In this document: in pieces, positions 1-11,657 of the stretch
Layout of the letters: each line of letters starts with the position of its first letter
Position numbering within the stretch: the first letter of the stretch is position 1
From: Ahaetulla prasina
Lineage: Eukaryota > Chordata > Lepidosauria > Squamata > Colubridae
NCBI RefSeq assembly: GCF_028640845.1
Contig: NC_080541.1
Span: 34,129,935 to 34,193,934, forward strand
Direction of reading: 5' to 3'
DNA: 64,000 nucleotides
Notes under the pieces: model-generated
Databases searched by the model: none
Told to the model about the DNA's origin: nothing
The model's input: the letters and a program-made list of their open reading frames with translations, nothing else
Position numbers and translations under genes: made by a program

Positions 1-2130
1 AATGAATAAAACAAGTACAGCACTATCCTATGGACACCCAACACTTTTTTTTTTAAGCAGCTCAGCCTTAGTTAAAAATTAGTTAAGAATAGATTCACAC
101 GCCAGTCTTTGGTTAGCGCATTCACACTCTCCCTTACAACTGAGAATAATTAACCGTTCTTTTGTGACTGTCATTTGTTCTCAAGGAATTAAATGCCACC
201 TTATTTCCCAGTATAAGAATTCAACTACCATCATTATAGCTTCATTTCACGAACAAAGAAAAAAAATCATAATTTATTACAGATTGTTCACCATGCACGA
301 GAGGTTTAAATGCTGCTGAAAGTAAATTGTGGCGTGTCACGACGAGCTTTTGCCTTCATGTAATTGATTTATAATTTCACATTTTAAATTAACAATATTC
401 ATTCACTGTACCTTCCATTATGTATGTTTCCATCAGGAATTTGAGAATTATGGGCTTGGTTTGACCACCTCATTATAATCATTATAAAAATAAAAAAAGT
501 TATAGTGGCTTTAGAAAAAAAAGTTGAAGCAATACGAAAGAGAAAAATGATAGTATGAGCAACTATATGAAATGCATATCAGACCTAAAAATTTAGATAT
601 TGGAGACTGACAGTAATGTTTTAAAAGCTAGATCTTTAGGACTGTGGTCCAACTCACACATTCAAAATGAGTGATGTACAGGTGCCCTGATCATATTTGT
701 ATCAATAAAAGGCAAGTATTTGCTTTTATTTCCTTCTAACTTCTGATCACTGCATGGAACAGTAATCATCATGAATGTAGCAATTGCAATAGCATGTTTA
801 AAGCCCTGCTTGTTTTACATACATGTGACTTATGGTTTGCTTTTTAAAGGGGTGGATTGGTTGTGAGGTTATGTTTTCTTTACTGTTGGAAAGATGAACA
901 GTAGCTAGACAAGGCAATTGCTAAATGAGGATTACCTGTATGCTGTTGGAAACATTGTCTTGAACTTTTGAACCTCCCTCAATCCTGCAGATACCACTTT
1001 GGAATACAAATTTGAGTTTATATTGTACTTCCTAGCTTATTTCTAATTTGATTTATAGACAAGCTTTAACTGTTGTAACTGCAGCAGTTTTCCCATAGAT
1101 ATTAAAAATGTTTCCTCTGATTTTTTTTTGCATATTTATTTAGTAGTTTCTTCTTTCTTTAGTGGTTGAAAGCAATAAACATGGTTCTCCCTTCTCCATT
1201 TATCCATCATCTGTGTGAAAGGCGTAGTCCATTCAGTAGGTGAATAAGATTGATTCATTCTGATCAGTATGTGCACAAATGGAACTAAAGCCTCCGCTTT
1301 AATTTAGTGTATTTCTCCTACTAGATTATCTGACTATTTTATTACCTTGTTAAACGTTTGCTCTACTGATTGTCTTACATGCTTTATGGAGAAGAGGGGG
1401 GAGGTTTTCACTGTTCCCAGCGTCGGCTGACATTGTATGTGGGGGAGAGAGGAAATGCCATTTTCAAAACCAGAGGTTTGAATTGTGTTGGCGCGTGAAT
1501 GTAACGGCAGCTGCTGATTCCACATTCCATTCGGAAGATTGACAGAGGGAGAATATTGGAAGTGAAACTACACGTGACTGAGAAGAAAGAAGACATTGGA
1601 CTATTATTGTATGACCTCTAGTAGGGGGAGGGTTCAGGAGAGAATATGACTCTGGGGATTTGATTTACTTCCAGTTCCAGCTTTGCTTTTCACCGCATCC
1701 AGATTTGTATGATAAAGATTACCAAATTCTTCAACATGATGAAGTTGGGTTTTTATTTTCTCAAACACTGATCTGGGGCAGGCTGACAACTCTGTTGCTC
1801 TAAAATGATTATTTTTCCCCAGTGTTGACTTTAATGGAACTTTAGAACAACCAAGCTGGTACTCTATCTATGTTTGAGACTAGAATTGCATCACCCTTCA
1901 GTATTGGTTGTGTTGCCAGTGGCTTATGAGAATTTAAAAGAAAAATATGTGGAGCGGGGGCATAAAGTTACTAATACTTTAGAACGCTTGTTAGAGAATC
2001 TTAAGTAGGAGATATGTGGCTGTCCAAGGTGCTGAACCTACAAGGCTTCAATCCATTGCAGGGACATGCATTATTTTAGCCTCCCCAAAACCTGGCATAC
2101 TGCAAATGTTTGCTTACTTGCTTGTTTGTT
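1..2130. other. AT-rich non-coding stretch, no recognised element
   Basis: I see no gene or confident repeat here. Open frames are under 65 codons and look random. A block near 1400-1600 is less AT-rich and has a few CpGs, but no splice or promoter pattern I can defend. Confidence 0.5.
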
Positions 2131-2157
2131 GTATATATATATATATATATATAATAT
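2131..2157. repeat. (TA)n microsatellite
   Basis: About ten uninterrupted TA units, followed by a degenerate ATAAT run. It abuts the 3' tail of the SINE fragment that follows. Confidence 0.9.
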
Positions 2158-2167
2158 AATATATGCA

Positions 2168-2585
2168 ACAGCAATAGCACTTAGACTTATACTGCACTTT
2201 TTACTTTTTAGAATTAGCCTGCATACGGTGGCTCAGAGGCTAAGATGCTGAGCTTGTTGATCGAAAGTTGGCAGTTCAGCAGTTCGAATCCCTAGTGCCG
2301 CATAACGGAGTGAGCTCCCGTTATTTGTCCCAGCTTCTGCCAACCTAGCAGTTTGAAAACATGTAAAAAATTCAGGTAGAAAAATAGGGACCACCTTTGG
2401 TGGGAAAGTAACAGCATTCTGTGTGCCTTTGGCATTTAGTCATGTTGGACTAAACAAACATGGAGACGTCTTCGGACAGCGCTGGCTGTTCGGCTTTGAA
2501 ACGGAGATGAGCTAGTCGGGAATGCACATATGTGTGAGCAAAACCTTTACCTTTACTGATTTCTAACCACTGCGCCACCATGGCT
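2168..2585 (-). mobile_element. tRNA-derived SINE with L2-like tail, split by a second SINE
   Basis: On the minus strand the element starts with a tRNA-like head (GGCGCAGTGGTTAGAAAT, box-A type, at 2556-2585) and ends with a tail reading AGTGCTATTGC (2168-2200). The same head and tail occur in the copies at 34176-34382, 40404-40515 and 59791-60556. The middle has an internal deletion. A Sauria-type SINE sits inside it: the left piece ends TTAGCCTGCATA and the right piece resumes CTGATTTCTAACC, which together match the uninterrupted family order. Confidence 0.7.
2226..2555 (+). mobile_element. Sauria-type SINE (tRNA head, ACCTTT tail)
   Basis: A Pol III box A-like GGTGGCTCAGAGGCTAAG and a box B-like GTTCGAATCC form a tRNA-related head. 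The body is shared with copies at 12384, 21413 and 29131, and the tail reads ACCTTTACCTTTA. Sauria SINEs are known squamate SINEs thought to be mobilised by Bov-B LINEs; the family name comes from memory of this tail. It is inserted in an older SINE and I could not find a clear TSD. Confidence 0.75.
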
Positions 2586-2834
2586 TGCATGCATGTGACT
2601 CTGGTCCATGTAAACAATTAAAATACAAAACTAAACAATCAACATAATTCAAATGCAACCATTAAAAACCAGTTAAAATTATAATAAAAAAAGACAGGAG
2701 ATAATGAATTTAAACTTATGTAGCCAGCTAATGGGTTCCACACTTCCATGGTATTATCCCTTACAATTCCCAGAATTCATAACTAATATGAATATGGATA
2801 CCTGGCTGAGGAAGGATGATTTATAATTGCTGTA

Positions 2835-3045
2835 GAGAGCCAGTTTGGTATAATGGTTAAAGGCACTGGGCTAGAAACCATGAATTCTAGCCTGCGTTAG
2901 GCACAAAGCCAGCCTTGTGACCTGGGCCAGTCACTTTCTCTCAGCTCTAGTAAGAAGGCAATGGCAAACTACTTCTGACATCTTGCCAAAAAAACTGCAA
3001 GGAGCTGTCCAGTTCCCAGGAGTCAGCATTGACTTATAGGTACAT
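2835..3045 (+). mobile_element. tRNA-derived SINE, second family
   Basis: The head GAGAGCCAGTTTGGTATAAT with TGGTTAAAGGCA resembles a tRNA box A and is followed by a degenerate box B. The body has the GGCCAGTCACTTTCTCTCAG and GCAATGGCAAACTACTTCTG segments common in squamate SINEs. A minus-strand copy of the same head lies at 43920-44046. The 3' end is degraded. Confidence 0.7.
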
Positions 3046-3677
3046 ATGCACATACAATTGTAAGAATTTAAAACCACAAATTAATTGACTAAAATACTCT
3101 AAGGCATGAAGAAGTCTGTATGCTTTTGCTATATATATAAAAAAAATCAGCCGAAGTGTTCCACAAGATTTTTTTAAAAAAATAGAGATCTATATGTCCT
3201 TTTGTACACAACAGAAAAATCTAAATTGCACTAAAAAGCAATTAAGAAATTGTTATTTGATACAGTTGTAAGAACACTCCATCTGACGGGGCAAAGAACC
3301 TAGACTAATTTAGGTTTTTGAAATACATCCAAACTTAGTGATAGGTAGAATGTTAAAGAATTTATGATGAAAAAGGATACTAAAACAAACCATTTTAAAT
3401 TGAGAAAATATGGAATTTCTTTCTTGAATAATAATTTTTATCATAGAATTTAATCTATATGTATATTTGAGAATAACTAGCATATTTCTTTTTAATTAAA
3501 GGAAAGATTACATGATATGAATGGGGGCAGTGGCTTTAGGAGATCACAAAGAAATTTATACTTAGAGCCTCACATGGGCTGCATTCATTCCTGATACTGT
3601 ACATATTCAATGTGAATTAATAAAAATGAATTTTCCATGTTTGCAATTATATATGCAAACACTTAAGCCATTCTACA
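3046..3677. other. AT-rich non-coding stretch
   Basis: Nothing recognisable: short A/T runs and no open frame of note. Confidence 0.5.
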
Positions 3678-3679
3678 TA

Positions 3680-4084
3680 CAGGCAATCCTTGATTTACAA
3701 GTATAATTGAACCCAAAATTTCTGTTGCTAAGCAAGGCAGTTGTTAAGTTGCACCCCATTTTATGACCTTTTTGCCACAGTTGTTAAGTGAATTGCTATA
3801 GTTGGTTAAGTGACTCATGCAGTTGTTAAGCAAATCTGGTTTCCCCCACTGACTTTGTTTGTCAGATACCAGATGGGATGGTTACAAATGGTGATTACAT
3901 GACCCTGAGACAGTGCAACTGTCATAAATACATGCCAGTTGTCAAGCTTCCGAATTCTGATCATGTGACCATGAGGATGCTGCAAAGTTTGTAAGTGTGC
4001 AAACAGGTCATAAGTGACTTTTTTCAATGCTGTTGTATCTTCAAACCGTCATTAAATAAATGGTTGTAAGATGAGGACTATCTG
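3680..4084. mobile_element. Non-autonomous Tc1/mariner-pogo (Tigger-like) element
   Basis: Termini are CAGGCAATCCTTGATTTAC and GTAAGATGAGGACTATCTG, an imperfect inverted repeat flanked by TA on both sides (3678-3679 and 4085-4086). A TA duplication and a CAG start fit pogo/Tigger-type elements. The interior repeats GTTGTTAAGTGA-like words and encodes nothing. Related copies form the array at 40703-41253. Confidence 0.75.
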
Positions 4085-4086
4085 TA

Positions 4087-5141
4087 TACCCAAGTGCTCA
4101 TTCTCATAAACAACAGTGAACACTTGTTTGGGTGTATTTGTGAGAATGGGAAACAAGCAGTTCTAGCAATAGCAAAAGGTAACCTGTATAATTTCATGGT
4201 ACTTTGTCTCTATTCTGTTTGTTCTGTTGCCTTTCATTTCCTCCCTTTTTCTCCATTTTAAAGCTAATCAGGTTTTTTAAAAAAAGATTTTTCACTTAAT
4301 TTCTAGACCTCTCATCTTCCTGGCTGAATTTCCCCGAATATGGTTCCAATAATTTCTGAGTCAACTATTGCACTTTTAGATTAAGAGAGAGTGATTTCTG
4401 CAAAACACAAATCCAAAGCAAAATGTCTGTTCTCTAAAATGTCTTCCTTGCCATCCAATTTGTTTGCTCTTGTTTCTTATCTTTCTTATATGTACCGTTC
4501 TTTTCTCAGTGAAGCAATTCAGGAAGTGAAATATATATGCTTTGACTATATTTCCATGAGAAAACCTGTTAAAGCATCGCTGTAATTACACAGAAGAAAT
4601 TAAGGAGAACTATACTGTCTTGATTAACTATATTTTTCATTACCTTTTGAAATGAGGAAATCCAGTCTTTCATTAATAAGGGGAGTTTATTGCAGGTAAA
4701 GCTAATCACTAGAGAATTTTGCTATTTTTCCTTTGAATGCAAATGAAACATGTCGAGCAGTGTAAGAAAACAAAATCACAGTAAAAATTGAATATCAAAG
4801 CCATAAAGTTCAGATTACAGTTGCTCCCCAGGGCATAACAGTTCTAACATGCCTTCAATATTTAATGCCAGCTAGACTAATTAATATACATTTGATTTGT
4901 GTATATAGACTTCTCTTTCCAAAATTAATGCAAAAGGAAATGCAAAGAGAAGTAGATTAGACTTCCACATATGTATTTATAGGAAAGTGAGAAGGTAATG
5001 ATAGAAAGCCATTGGACTGACATTCCTAAAATGATCTGGATGATGCTCTCTTATAATATTCTAGAAAGTTCAAAAAGCAAGATCCTCTTAATAATACACA
5101 CAAATCATTACAGTTTTGCAGCAGTTTCACAGTCAAGAATC
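4087..5141. other. AT-rich non-coding stretch
   Basis: No repeat or gene recognised. The 64-codon open frame near 4391 has no features of a real protein. Confidence 0.5.
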
Positions 5142-5149
5142 ACCTAAAT

Positions 5150-5262
5150 CAGAGGTCTCCAACCTTGGCAACTTTAAGACTTGTGGACTTCAACTGCCAG
5201 AATCCCTCAGCCAGTTTTGTGAAGTCCACAAGTCTTAAAGTTGCCAAGGTTGGACACCCCTG
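5150..5262. mobile_element. Palindromic hAT MITE (family E)
   Basis: Two long arms read GGTCTCCAACCTTGGCAAC and the reverse complement, around AACTTTAAGACTTGTGGACT. The ends are CAGAGGTC and CACCCCTG. A perfect 8-bp TSD, acctaaat, lies at 5142-5149 and 5263-5270, the hallmark of hAT transposition. It is a near-complete hairpin with no coding capacity. Confidence 0.9.
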
Positions 5263-5270
5263 ACCTAAAT

Positions 5271-5392
5271 GGCACTTGGCCATGAGGAAGTCTCTTATGT
5301 GACCTCGATGTTGCTAGCCACCCAGAGTTGCTTTGGATAGTGAGATGGACAGCATATAAATTTAATAAACAAACAAACAAACAAATAAATAT
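5271..5392 (+). mobile_element. LINE 3' end (CR1/L2 type) with AAAC/AAAT tail
   Basis: The block CTAGCCACCCAGAGT then GGCAGC-like word ACAGCATATAAATTTAATAA followed by (CAAA)n is a familiar squamate LINE 3' end. A related tail in the opposite orientation lies at 28136-28210 and another at 58090-58155. Only about 120 bp remains. Confidence 0.6.
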
Positions 5393-5518
5393 GAGCTTCT
5401 GAGGAGGGAAAATATGATATGATGCATAAGCAATAAACAACAACTACCTGTCATGTAACATCTAAGACATAACAACTGTGAATAAGGAGAACAAAAAAGC
5501 CTGCATACTGGATAATAC

Positions 5519-5546
5519 AGACTAGACTAGACTAGACTAGACTAGA
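5519..5546. repeat. (AGACT)n microsatellite tail of the LINE
   Basis: Five to six AGACT units directly abut the 3' end of the minus-strand LINE, so on that strand they are its terminal tail. Confidence 0.9.
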
Positions 5547-5963
5547 ATGCTTTATTGGCCAAGTGTGATTGGACACACAAGGAATTTGTCTTTGGTGCAT
5601 ATGCTCTCAGTGTACATAAAAAGACAAGATACATTCGTCAAGAATCATAAGGTATAATACTTAATGATAGTCATAGGGTACAAATAAGCAATCAAATCAT
5701 ACTAGGAAACAATATCAATATAAATCATGTGGATACAAGCAACAAAGTTACATCCATGCAGTCATAAGTGGAGGAGATGGGTGATAGGAATGATGAGGAG
5801 ATTAATAGTAATAGTAATGCAGACTTAGTGAATAGTTTGACAGTGTTGTGGGAATTATTTGTTTAGCAGAGTGATGGTGTTCGGGAAAAAACTGTTCATG
5901 TGTCTAGTTGTTCTGGTGTGCAGTGCTCTATAGCATCGTTTTGAGGGTAGGAGTTGAAAGAGT

Positions 5964-6434
5964 TTATGTCCAGGATGCAAGGAGGTCTGTAAATATTTTC
6001 CCAGCTCTCTTTTTGACTCGTTCAGTATACAGGTCCTCAATGGAAGGCAGGTTGGTAGTAATTATTTTTTCTGCAGTTTTAATTATCTTCTGAAGCCTGT
6101 GTCTGTCTTGTTGGGTTACAGAACCAAACCAGACAGTTATAAAGGTGCAGAAGACAGACTCAATAATTCCTCTGTAGAACTGTATCAGCAGCTCCTTGGG
6201 CAGTTTGAGCTTCCTGAATTGGTGCAGAAAGAACATTCTTTGTTGTGCTTTTTTGATGACAGGTGTCCATTTTAGCTCTTGAGATATGATAGAACCTAGA
6301 AATTTGAAGGTCTCTACTGTTGATACTGTGTTGTCTAGTATTGTAAGAGGAGGTAGTATGGCAGGGTTTCTCCTAAAGTCTACCATCATTTCTATGGTTT
6401 GAGTGTGTTCAGTTCCAGATTGTTCCGGTCGCAC
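5964..6434 (-). pseudogene. Reverse transcriptase C-terminal fragment of the LINE
   Basis: A 156-codon open frame with MMVDFRRNP, then FKFLGSIIS and KAQQRMFFLHQFRKL, and later FITVWFGS. This is the post-catalytic and thumb region of L2/Rex-type non-LTR reverse transcriptases. The catalytic ADD box is missing because of 5' truncation, so the fragment cannot be active. A second frame continues upstream to about 6490 with DEPHTDRRLNN, which implies a frameshift. Confidence 0.85.
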
Positions 6435-6495
6435 TACAAGGCTAGTTGTTCAACCTCCTGTCTGTATGCGGTTCATCGTTGTCTCGAATGAGACC

Positions 6496-8305
6496 AATCA
6501 GTGCCTGGAGACAACAGAAGAGAAAAGAAAAAACTGGAGACAATCACAAAACACAAAGATCTACAAATAGAATTATGAGGTTCATAGGTGCAGATAATGC
6601 CTTCGACTCATGATTAGGAAGAAACTGGTATTGAATGCAATTGTTAAGAAGATGTTGCATTGTGAATTGGGTCATTTACCCGGTATATTCACGATGCACT
6701 TGTATTTCTGGATGAGCTTTACGGTTAGAAATGAAATGTAATAATATATTCAATGTAAGGTCTGTAAGATTAATCTAGAGTGCATGATCAGTGGAAGCTG
6801 TACTAAATGTGTGTTTGTGTGGGTCTGTGTGTGAGATTAAATAATGTAAAACTGATTGCTGTTTTAGAACATCTGATGTATAGCAGTTTAAGATATAGAA
6901 TATATTCAATCCTTGTTTAAACTTTCAGAAGATTCAAGAAATATTATGTCTATGAACATGGACCCTGATCTGTGACTTGTGGAAGTGGAACTGAAGAGTT
7001 TCAAGCTTTAGTCAAGTGAGGCCAAGACTCTAAAACATGACATCTGCATACTCCATAATACTCACTTTAGAAGTATGGTGTACCACATTTCTGATATTAC
7101 AAGAGGTTACTTGATGACAAGCACATGACAATATTATGTGCTTACCAAAGATATTGGGAATGCATTTAATATTAAGTTTCCTCTCTCTTTTTTTAAAGGG
7201 TAAGCAAGCAACAAGAAAAAACTTTAAAAGGCAAGGTCTAAGGGTGGGTAGATAGCAAAATCCTTTGAAATCTTTTGAGCACCACATCATATTAAGCAAC
7301 AACCCACCAAAAACCCTTTGAAGCATTTCAAGCAAACTCCTTTGAGACACAGGCATATTTTCCGAGACATGTTTGTAGGTTAAAGAACAATGTCCCAGAC
7401 TTGTTTACAAAGCAGCAGAACAGCTGTTGCGAGCCACTGGCCCCCCCTTTGGACAGACAAGATGTATTTGGATCCATTGAGCTGAGCAGCATGGCTATCT
7501 TTCAACAGGGATTGACTAGTGGCAGCGCTGAAAGCATTGCCAGTCTGAAGAATGGTTAATGATGTTCACCATATTTCTGTTCTGCTTCATTTCTAAAAAA
7601 TCATCATTATTAATCACTGGCAAAGGATGTCCTGAAATACCAAGTAGTTATAGAATTCTACACTTGATGTCTATGTTATTGAACAAATGTGGAACCTGTC
7701 TGCCTATTGCTGAATCCATTCCTGGATGGAAACGTTTAGGAGAAAAGTCTACATCAGTCTTAGCCTTCAGATAAGGTTCAAGTGGAATATTGACCATTGT
7801 TTTTTCAATATAGTCCATGCTCCTAGGTCAGTGATCTTAATGTACTTAGCCTTACCAAAGAAAAGTAAACAGGATTCCTAACTTTAAATTTCATAAAGCG
7901 TACTATGAGCTGAATGGTACAGTGTATGCTATGCAGCATTACAGTTCTCAGTTTAAAAATACATTCCTCTCAAACTATAGGTAAAACAGATTCTAATCTA
8001 TAACTCTGGGTTGCTGGAGTGAGTTAGTTTCTAAATACTACTTAGCTCAATGGTCCAATAGTGTAAGACAATTTCCTTTATTGGAGTTTGAAAACAAGTA
8101 CCATTATATTCTTTATCCAATGTGTAAGTGAAGCCAGCACCTGACTGATCTTTTCTGGAGCTTAAAAATTTTGGGTTGACTCTGGTTAATATTTGGATTG
8201 GGAGAATCACAAACCATACCAGGGCTGCAGGCTAGATTGGAAAATTGAAAAAGCATATCAGAAGAGGACAATAATAAATTGTTTCTGTGTTGTTGCCATG
8301 AAAGG
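6496..8305. other. Non-coding stretch, no recognised element
   Basis: No family recognised across about 1.8 kb. Open frames at 7030-7356 and 7559-7774 lack domains, codon bias or splice context. A short poly-C (7441-7447) is the only compositional oddity. Confidence 0.45.
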
Positions 8306-8313
8306 TATTGGTT

Positions 8314-8537
8314 TTTTTTACCACTGGTTCTGTGGGCATGGCTTGGTGGCATGGCAGGGGAAGGATACTGCAAGATCTCCATTCCCACTCCACTCCAGGG
8401 GAAGGATACTGCAAGATCTCCATTCCCACCCCACTCCTGGGGCCAGCCAGAGGTGGTATTTGCCGGTTCTCCGAACTGCTCAAAATTTCCGCTACGGTTC
8501 TCCAGAATCTGTCAGAACCTGCTGGATTTCACCCCTG
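8314..8537 (+). mobile_element. hAT family A element, left terminus lost
   Basis: The right end GGATTTCACCCCTG and the CACTGGTTCTGTGGGC interior match family A. A near TSD flanks it (tattggtt at 8306-8313 and tattggat at 8538-8545). About 16 bp of the left terminal repeat are missing. It contains two copies of the 41-bp internal repeat that starts GGGGAAGGATACTGCA. Confidence 0.8.
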
Positions 8538-8744
8538 TATTGGATATATAGAATGAATCAATGCCTGAATGGAGGCATTCTTTAGTTTCTAGGCACACAA
8601 GTTTAAATGATCTTTCAAGTTGGTCTCAGGTTGGGAAGAGATACGTCTGGATAAACATGGAGGCGGTTTTCCCCAAAACTGATGGAAATAGCCCTGGTGA
8701 GCCCAAGGCATAGATTTCCAAATTCCAGGTTCTATAATAATTAA

Positions 8745-8990
8745 GAATATAAGCAGTAACTTGTTGGATCAATCCCCTGATCTATTTAATTCAGCAGTCT
8801 GTTTCACATTGGCCAATCAGCAGCATGAGGGAGTTTCTTCATGCCACTCAGCAGATGGATTTCAGAGGCAATCACACTGCTACCAATGCCAATAACCACT
8901 GATTCCCAGAATTCCACCAAACAGCCCAAATCCTTTTTTGAAGCCACAAAGCTCGTGCAGGCAGAAATTCAGTGAAGTCTACAACTTCCA
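8745..8990 (+). repeat. Probable old dispersed repeat (LINE/SINE fragment)
   Basis: The run TTGTTGGATCAATCCCCTGA followed by GCAGTCTGTTTCACATTGGC with CCAATCAGCAG resembles a conserved amniote repeat of the type 'ggatcagaccaa...ccagcatcctgt...tggccaa'. The match is from memory and degraded, so the family stays open. Confidence 0.35.
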
Positions 8991-9501
8991 TAATCATTTT
9001 CTACAGATAGATCTGACAGATTGCTGCCTGATGCATACCAAGGTAATTCCTATCATTATGAAAGTAAATTTGTGCCATTAAAATGTCTGTCTATGAATTA
9101 TTAGCAATAGCCATTCACAATACTTGACAGATGTAGAACTGCCATTCTTGCACAGGTAAAGTAATTAAAGTATGCAATATGATTAATAATACAGTCTTTA
9201 CATCAGATGAAAGGTTTGAACAAATTTAACTTTGTGAAAAATTACAGCTGGGGTGTTTCATGGAGAAGAAAGCTTTGTATTGCACTTGCCCAGGCAAATG
9301 AACAATGCACATTTTCCTATGTTTCTTCTCTCTGATGCTTTTCAGGTCCCATATATTGCTTCTTTATTGCCAAATTATTTAAAGAAATATGAGGAGGTAA
9401 GGAGAGATGATATGCACAACGATGTGGGATTTGAAAGACATTGATAAGTGCAACATTACAACCTTTAAAAAAGCATTAGGATTAAATCCGTATTAGTGGA
9501 G
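8991..9501. other. Non-coding stretch
   Basis: Nothing recognised; AT-rich with short random frames. Confidence 0.5.
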
Positions 9502-9893
9502 TTTATTTTATTTATTTATTTATTTATTTATTTATTTTATTTGTCATAACAATATATACAAGCATTGCATAAAGGGTTATAAATATATGAACGTATATAT
9601 GAGGAGAAATGAGGTACTAAAAACGTATATATACATAGGGAAAGAAACAGTAGGACAGGAACGGTAGGCACGTTTGTGCTCTTATGCACGCCCCTTTAGA
9701 GTCCTCTTAGGAAAGTGGTGAGGTCAACCGTGGACAGTTTTTGAGTAAAGCCTTTGGGGTTATGAGAAGAAACCACAGAGTCAGGTAATGCATTCCAAGC
9801 ATATACAATTCTGTTACAGAAATTGTGTTTTCTGCAATCTAAACTGGAGCGGTTGACATTGAGTTTATATCTGTTGGTAGCTCTTGTGATATT
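9502..9893 (-). mobile_element. LINE 3' end (same family as 23335-25170)
   Basis: Minus strand encodes the end of the LINE ORF (CRKHNFCNRIVYAWNALPD, then LSTVDLTTFLRGL stop near 9709), a short 3' UTR with GTGCATAAGAGCACAAACGT, and a (TAAA)n tail at 9502-9540. The related copies at 19262-20095 and 23335-25170 share this order. Only about 60 codons of the ORF remain. Confidence 0.85.
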
Positions 9894-10143
9894 GTTATTA
9901 TCCTATATCTTTTGCCAACTTAGCTGATCTAGGAAAACCAGACAAGGTCAGCCCTGCTTAATATTTAGATGATGGTTACCAGGAAACACTGACTGTTAAC
10001 TAGGCTAGAAGTAAAATAAAAGCGATGCAGAAGAAAACAGAACCCACTTCTGTCAAACACTAAGGTTGCACTCAGCTTGAAAGAGACTATAATTATACTT
10101 TGTGTTGGCCATGTTGCGGGTATTCTGCAGGCATAATGTAGTG

Positions 10144-10290
10144 CAGGGTGTCAAACTCATGGCCCACGGCCCGCAGCCCGGATGTGTCACATGCTGGCCA
10201 TTCCCACCCCTGGTTTAGCGAAGGGGGATAAAGTCGCGATATGTCACGTGACTGTGATGACAGCATGACACCGCGAGCTTGACACCCCTG
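10144..10290. mobile_element. Short hAT family D element
   Basis: Ends CAGGGTGTCAAACTC and GAGCTTGACACCCCTG form an inverted repeat. The flanks atgtagtg and atctagca agree at 5 of 8 positions, a decayed TSD. No coding potential. Confidence 0.75.
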
Positions 10291-10296
10291 ATCTAG

Positions 10297-10395
10297 CAGA
10301 ATGTTTCTCAACTTTAGCAACTTTAAGATGTGTGGACTTCAACTCCCAGAATTCATCATCTGGCTTCTTAAAGATGCTGAAGTTGAGAAACACTG
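10297..10395. mobile_element. Palindromic hAT MITE (family E)
   Basis: Ends CAGAATGTTTCTCAACTTTA and GTTGAGAAACACTG pair, around GATGTGTGGACTTCAACTCC. It sits six bases from the family D element before it. A TSD is not clear. Confidence 0.75.
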
Positions 10396-10476
10396 TGCCA
10401 GCATTTGAAAAGTATGGGTAGGAATTCTGAATGTGACATATAAATCTGAACAAAATGGTATGTAGAAACTCTAGGC

Positions 10477-10598
10477 CAGGGTTTTCAACCTTCACAATTT
10501 TAACACATGTGGATTTTAATTCCCAACATTTACTGGCTGGGGAATTCTGGGAGTTGAAGTTCAACATGCCTTAAAAATCCCAAGGCTGAGAAACCCTG
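10477..10598. mobile_element. Palindromic hAT MITE (family E), diverged
   Basis: Ends CAGGGTTTTCAACCTT and AAGGCTGAGAAACCCTG pair, and GGGAGTTGAAG marks the right arm. Flanks ctctaggc (10469-10476) and gtttaggc (10599-10606) agree at 6 of 8 bases, a decayed TSD. Confidence 0.8.
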
Positions 10599-11270
10599 GT
10601 TTAGGCAGGGTATCATATTCTAACAAAATTATTGCTAAATAAGCATATTTCAGAACTTGATAGAAAGCTTCGTATTTATTAACCTGCAAAAGAGAAGTGG
10701 CTTTACTTTTAATATGATAAGCTAGCTTTTCCACTCTTTATGGATTTTCTTTGGTTACTCATTTTATCTGCTTTCTTATTTATTGTTACCAATTTTGAAC
10801 CACAGGAATGCAAGCCATAATTTTTTTAATTAAATAAATGAAAATGAAATGCCCACCTGAATCGTAATGCTTTCCTGAGCTTTGCTGAAATGGCACCATC
10901 TGGACCCACCAGTTTTTATTTTACACATGACTAATTGTCTGTAGCTAGATTAAAACAAAAATTAGAAAATATTCTACACTTTAAATATCGGGGCGGGGGG
11001 GTGGGGCGAGGAGGGAAGACATAAAAATGTTTCAAAAGAACCTAAGGCTGTAATGTTCGCATACTTCCACGTTAGCACATGCTAGAAATAAATCCCATTG
11101 TACATCAGCTGGGTTTATGAACAGCCATGTGTATAAAGTCTTCCAGACTCAAATTAAGTGCACTCTAGGATTGTGAAATGTTGTGGCTTCATGGATTAAA
11201 GAGACAAGGAAAAGTGAATATCTGAGAAAGAAATTATATTTTCCTTAAAAGGCACCAGCTTCTCTGCCAT
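10599..11270. other. Non-coding stretch
   Basis: No recognisable element. It contains a G-rich run near 10988-11010 (GGGGCGGGGGGGTGGGGCG), which could form a G-quadruplex on the plus strand. Confidence 0.5.
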
Positions 11271-11278
11271 TGTAGATG

Positions 11279-11649
11279 CAGTGGTGGGATTCAAATAATT
11301 TAACAACCGGTTCTCTGCCCTAATGACCAGCTGGGTCAGCGTGGCTCAGTGGTCATGTGACCGTGTGGGTGTGGCCAACTCAATGTCACTCACGTCGATG
11401 GGTGCTTCGCCTTAGCTGTTACAATGTAAATAAGGGTTAACCGGAGAGGCAGTTTCTGTAAGCAGGGCAATAAAGAATAGGCTAGAAACAACACTAGAAT
11501 GTTTCCTTCCTGCCTTCCTTACAGGATTAGCTGTGTAAAGTGGAAAAAAACAAAATAAGATTTCTTCCAACAACTGGTTCTCCGAACTGCTTAGAAAGTT
11601 AATAACTGGTTCTCCCGAATAGGTGCGAATTGGCTGAATCCCACCACTG
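11279..11649. mobile_element. hAT family C element, best copy
   Basis: Ends CAGTGGTGGGATTCAAAT and GGCTGAATCCCACCACTG pair. A perfect 8-bp TSD, tgtagatg, lies at 11271-11278 and 11650-11657. The 371-bp interior has no ORF. A longer copy with a nested insertion is at 25257-26111, and a short deletion derivative is at 62800-62936. Confidence 0.92.
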
Positions 11650-11657
11650 TGTAGATG

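Larger units (their letters stand above)
5519..6495 (-). mobile_element. 5'-truncated L2/CR1-group LINE with pentamer tail
   Basis: Minus strand: the C-terminal part of a reverse transcriptase ORF, then a 3' UTR ending CCAATAAAGCATTCTAGTC and a pentanucleotide array. The same 3' UTR occurs at 29525-29816, 51770-51865 and 56344-57355. Snake genomes are known for CR1/L3 LINEs whose tails seed AATAG-type microsatellites, and this matches. The copy begins abruptly near 6495, typical of 5' truncation. Confidence 0.85.

Noticed and set aside
5519..5546. Regularly spaced short repeats that could suggest a CRISPR array
   Set aside because: They are contiguous pentamers without spacers at a LINE tail, in a vertebrate genome.
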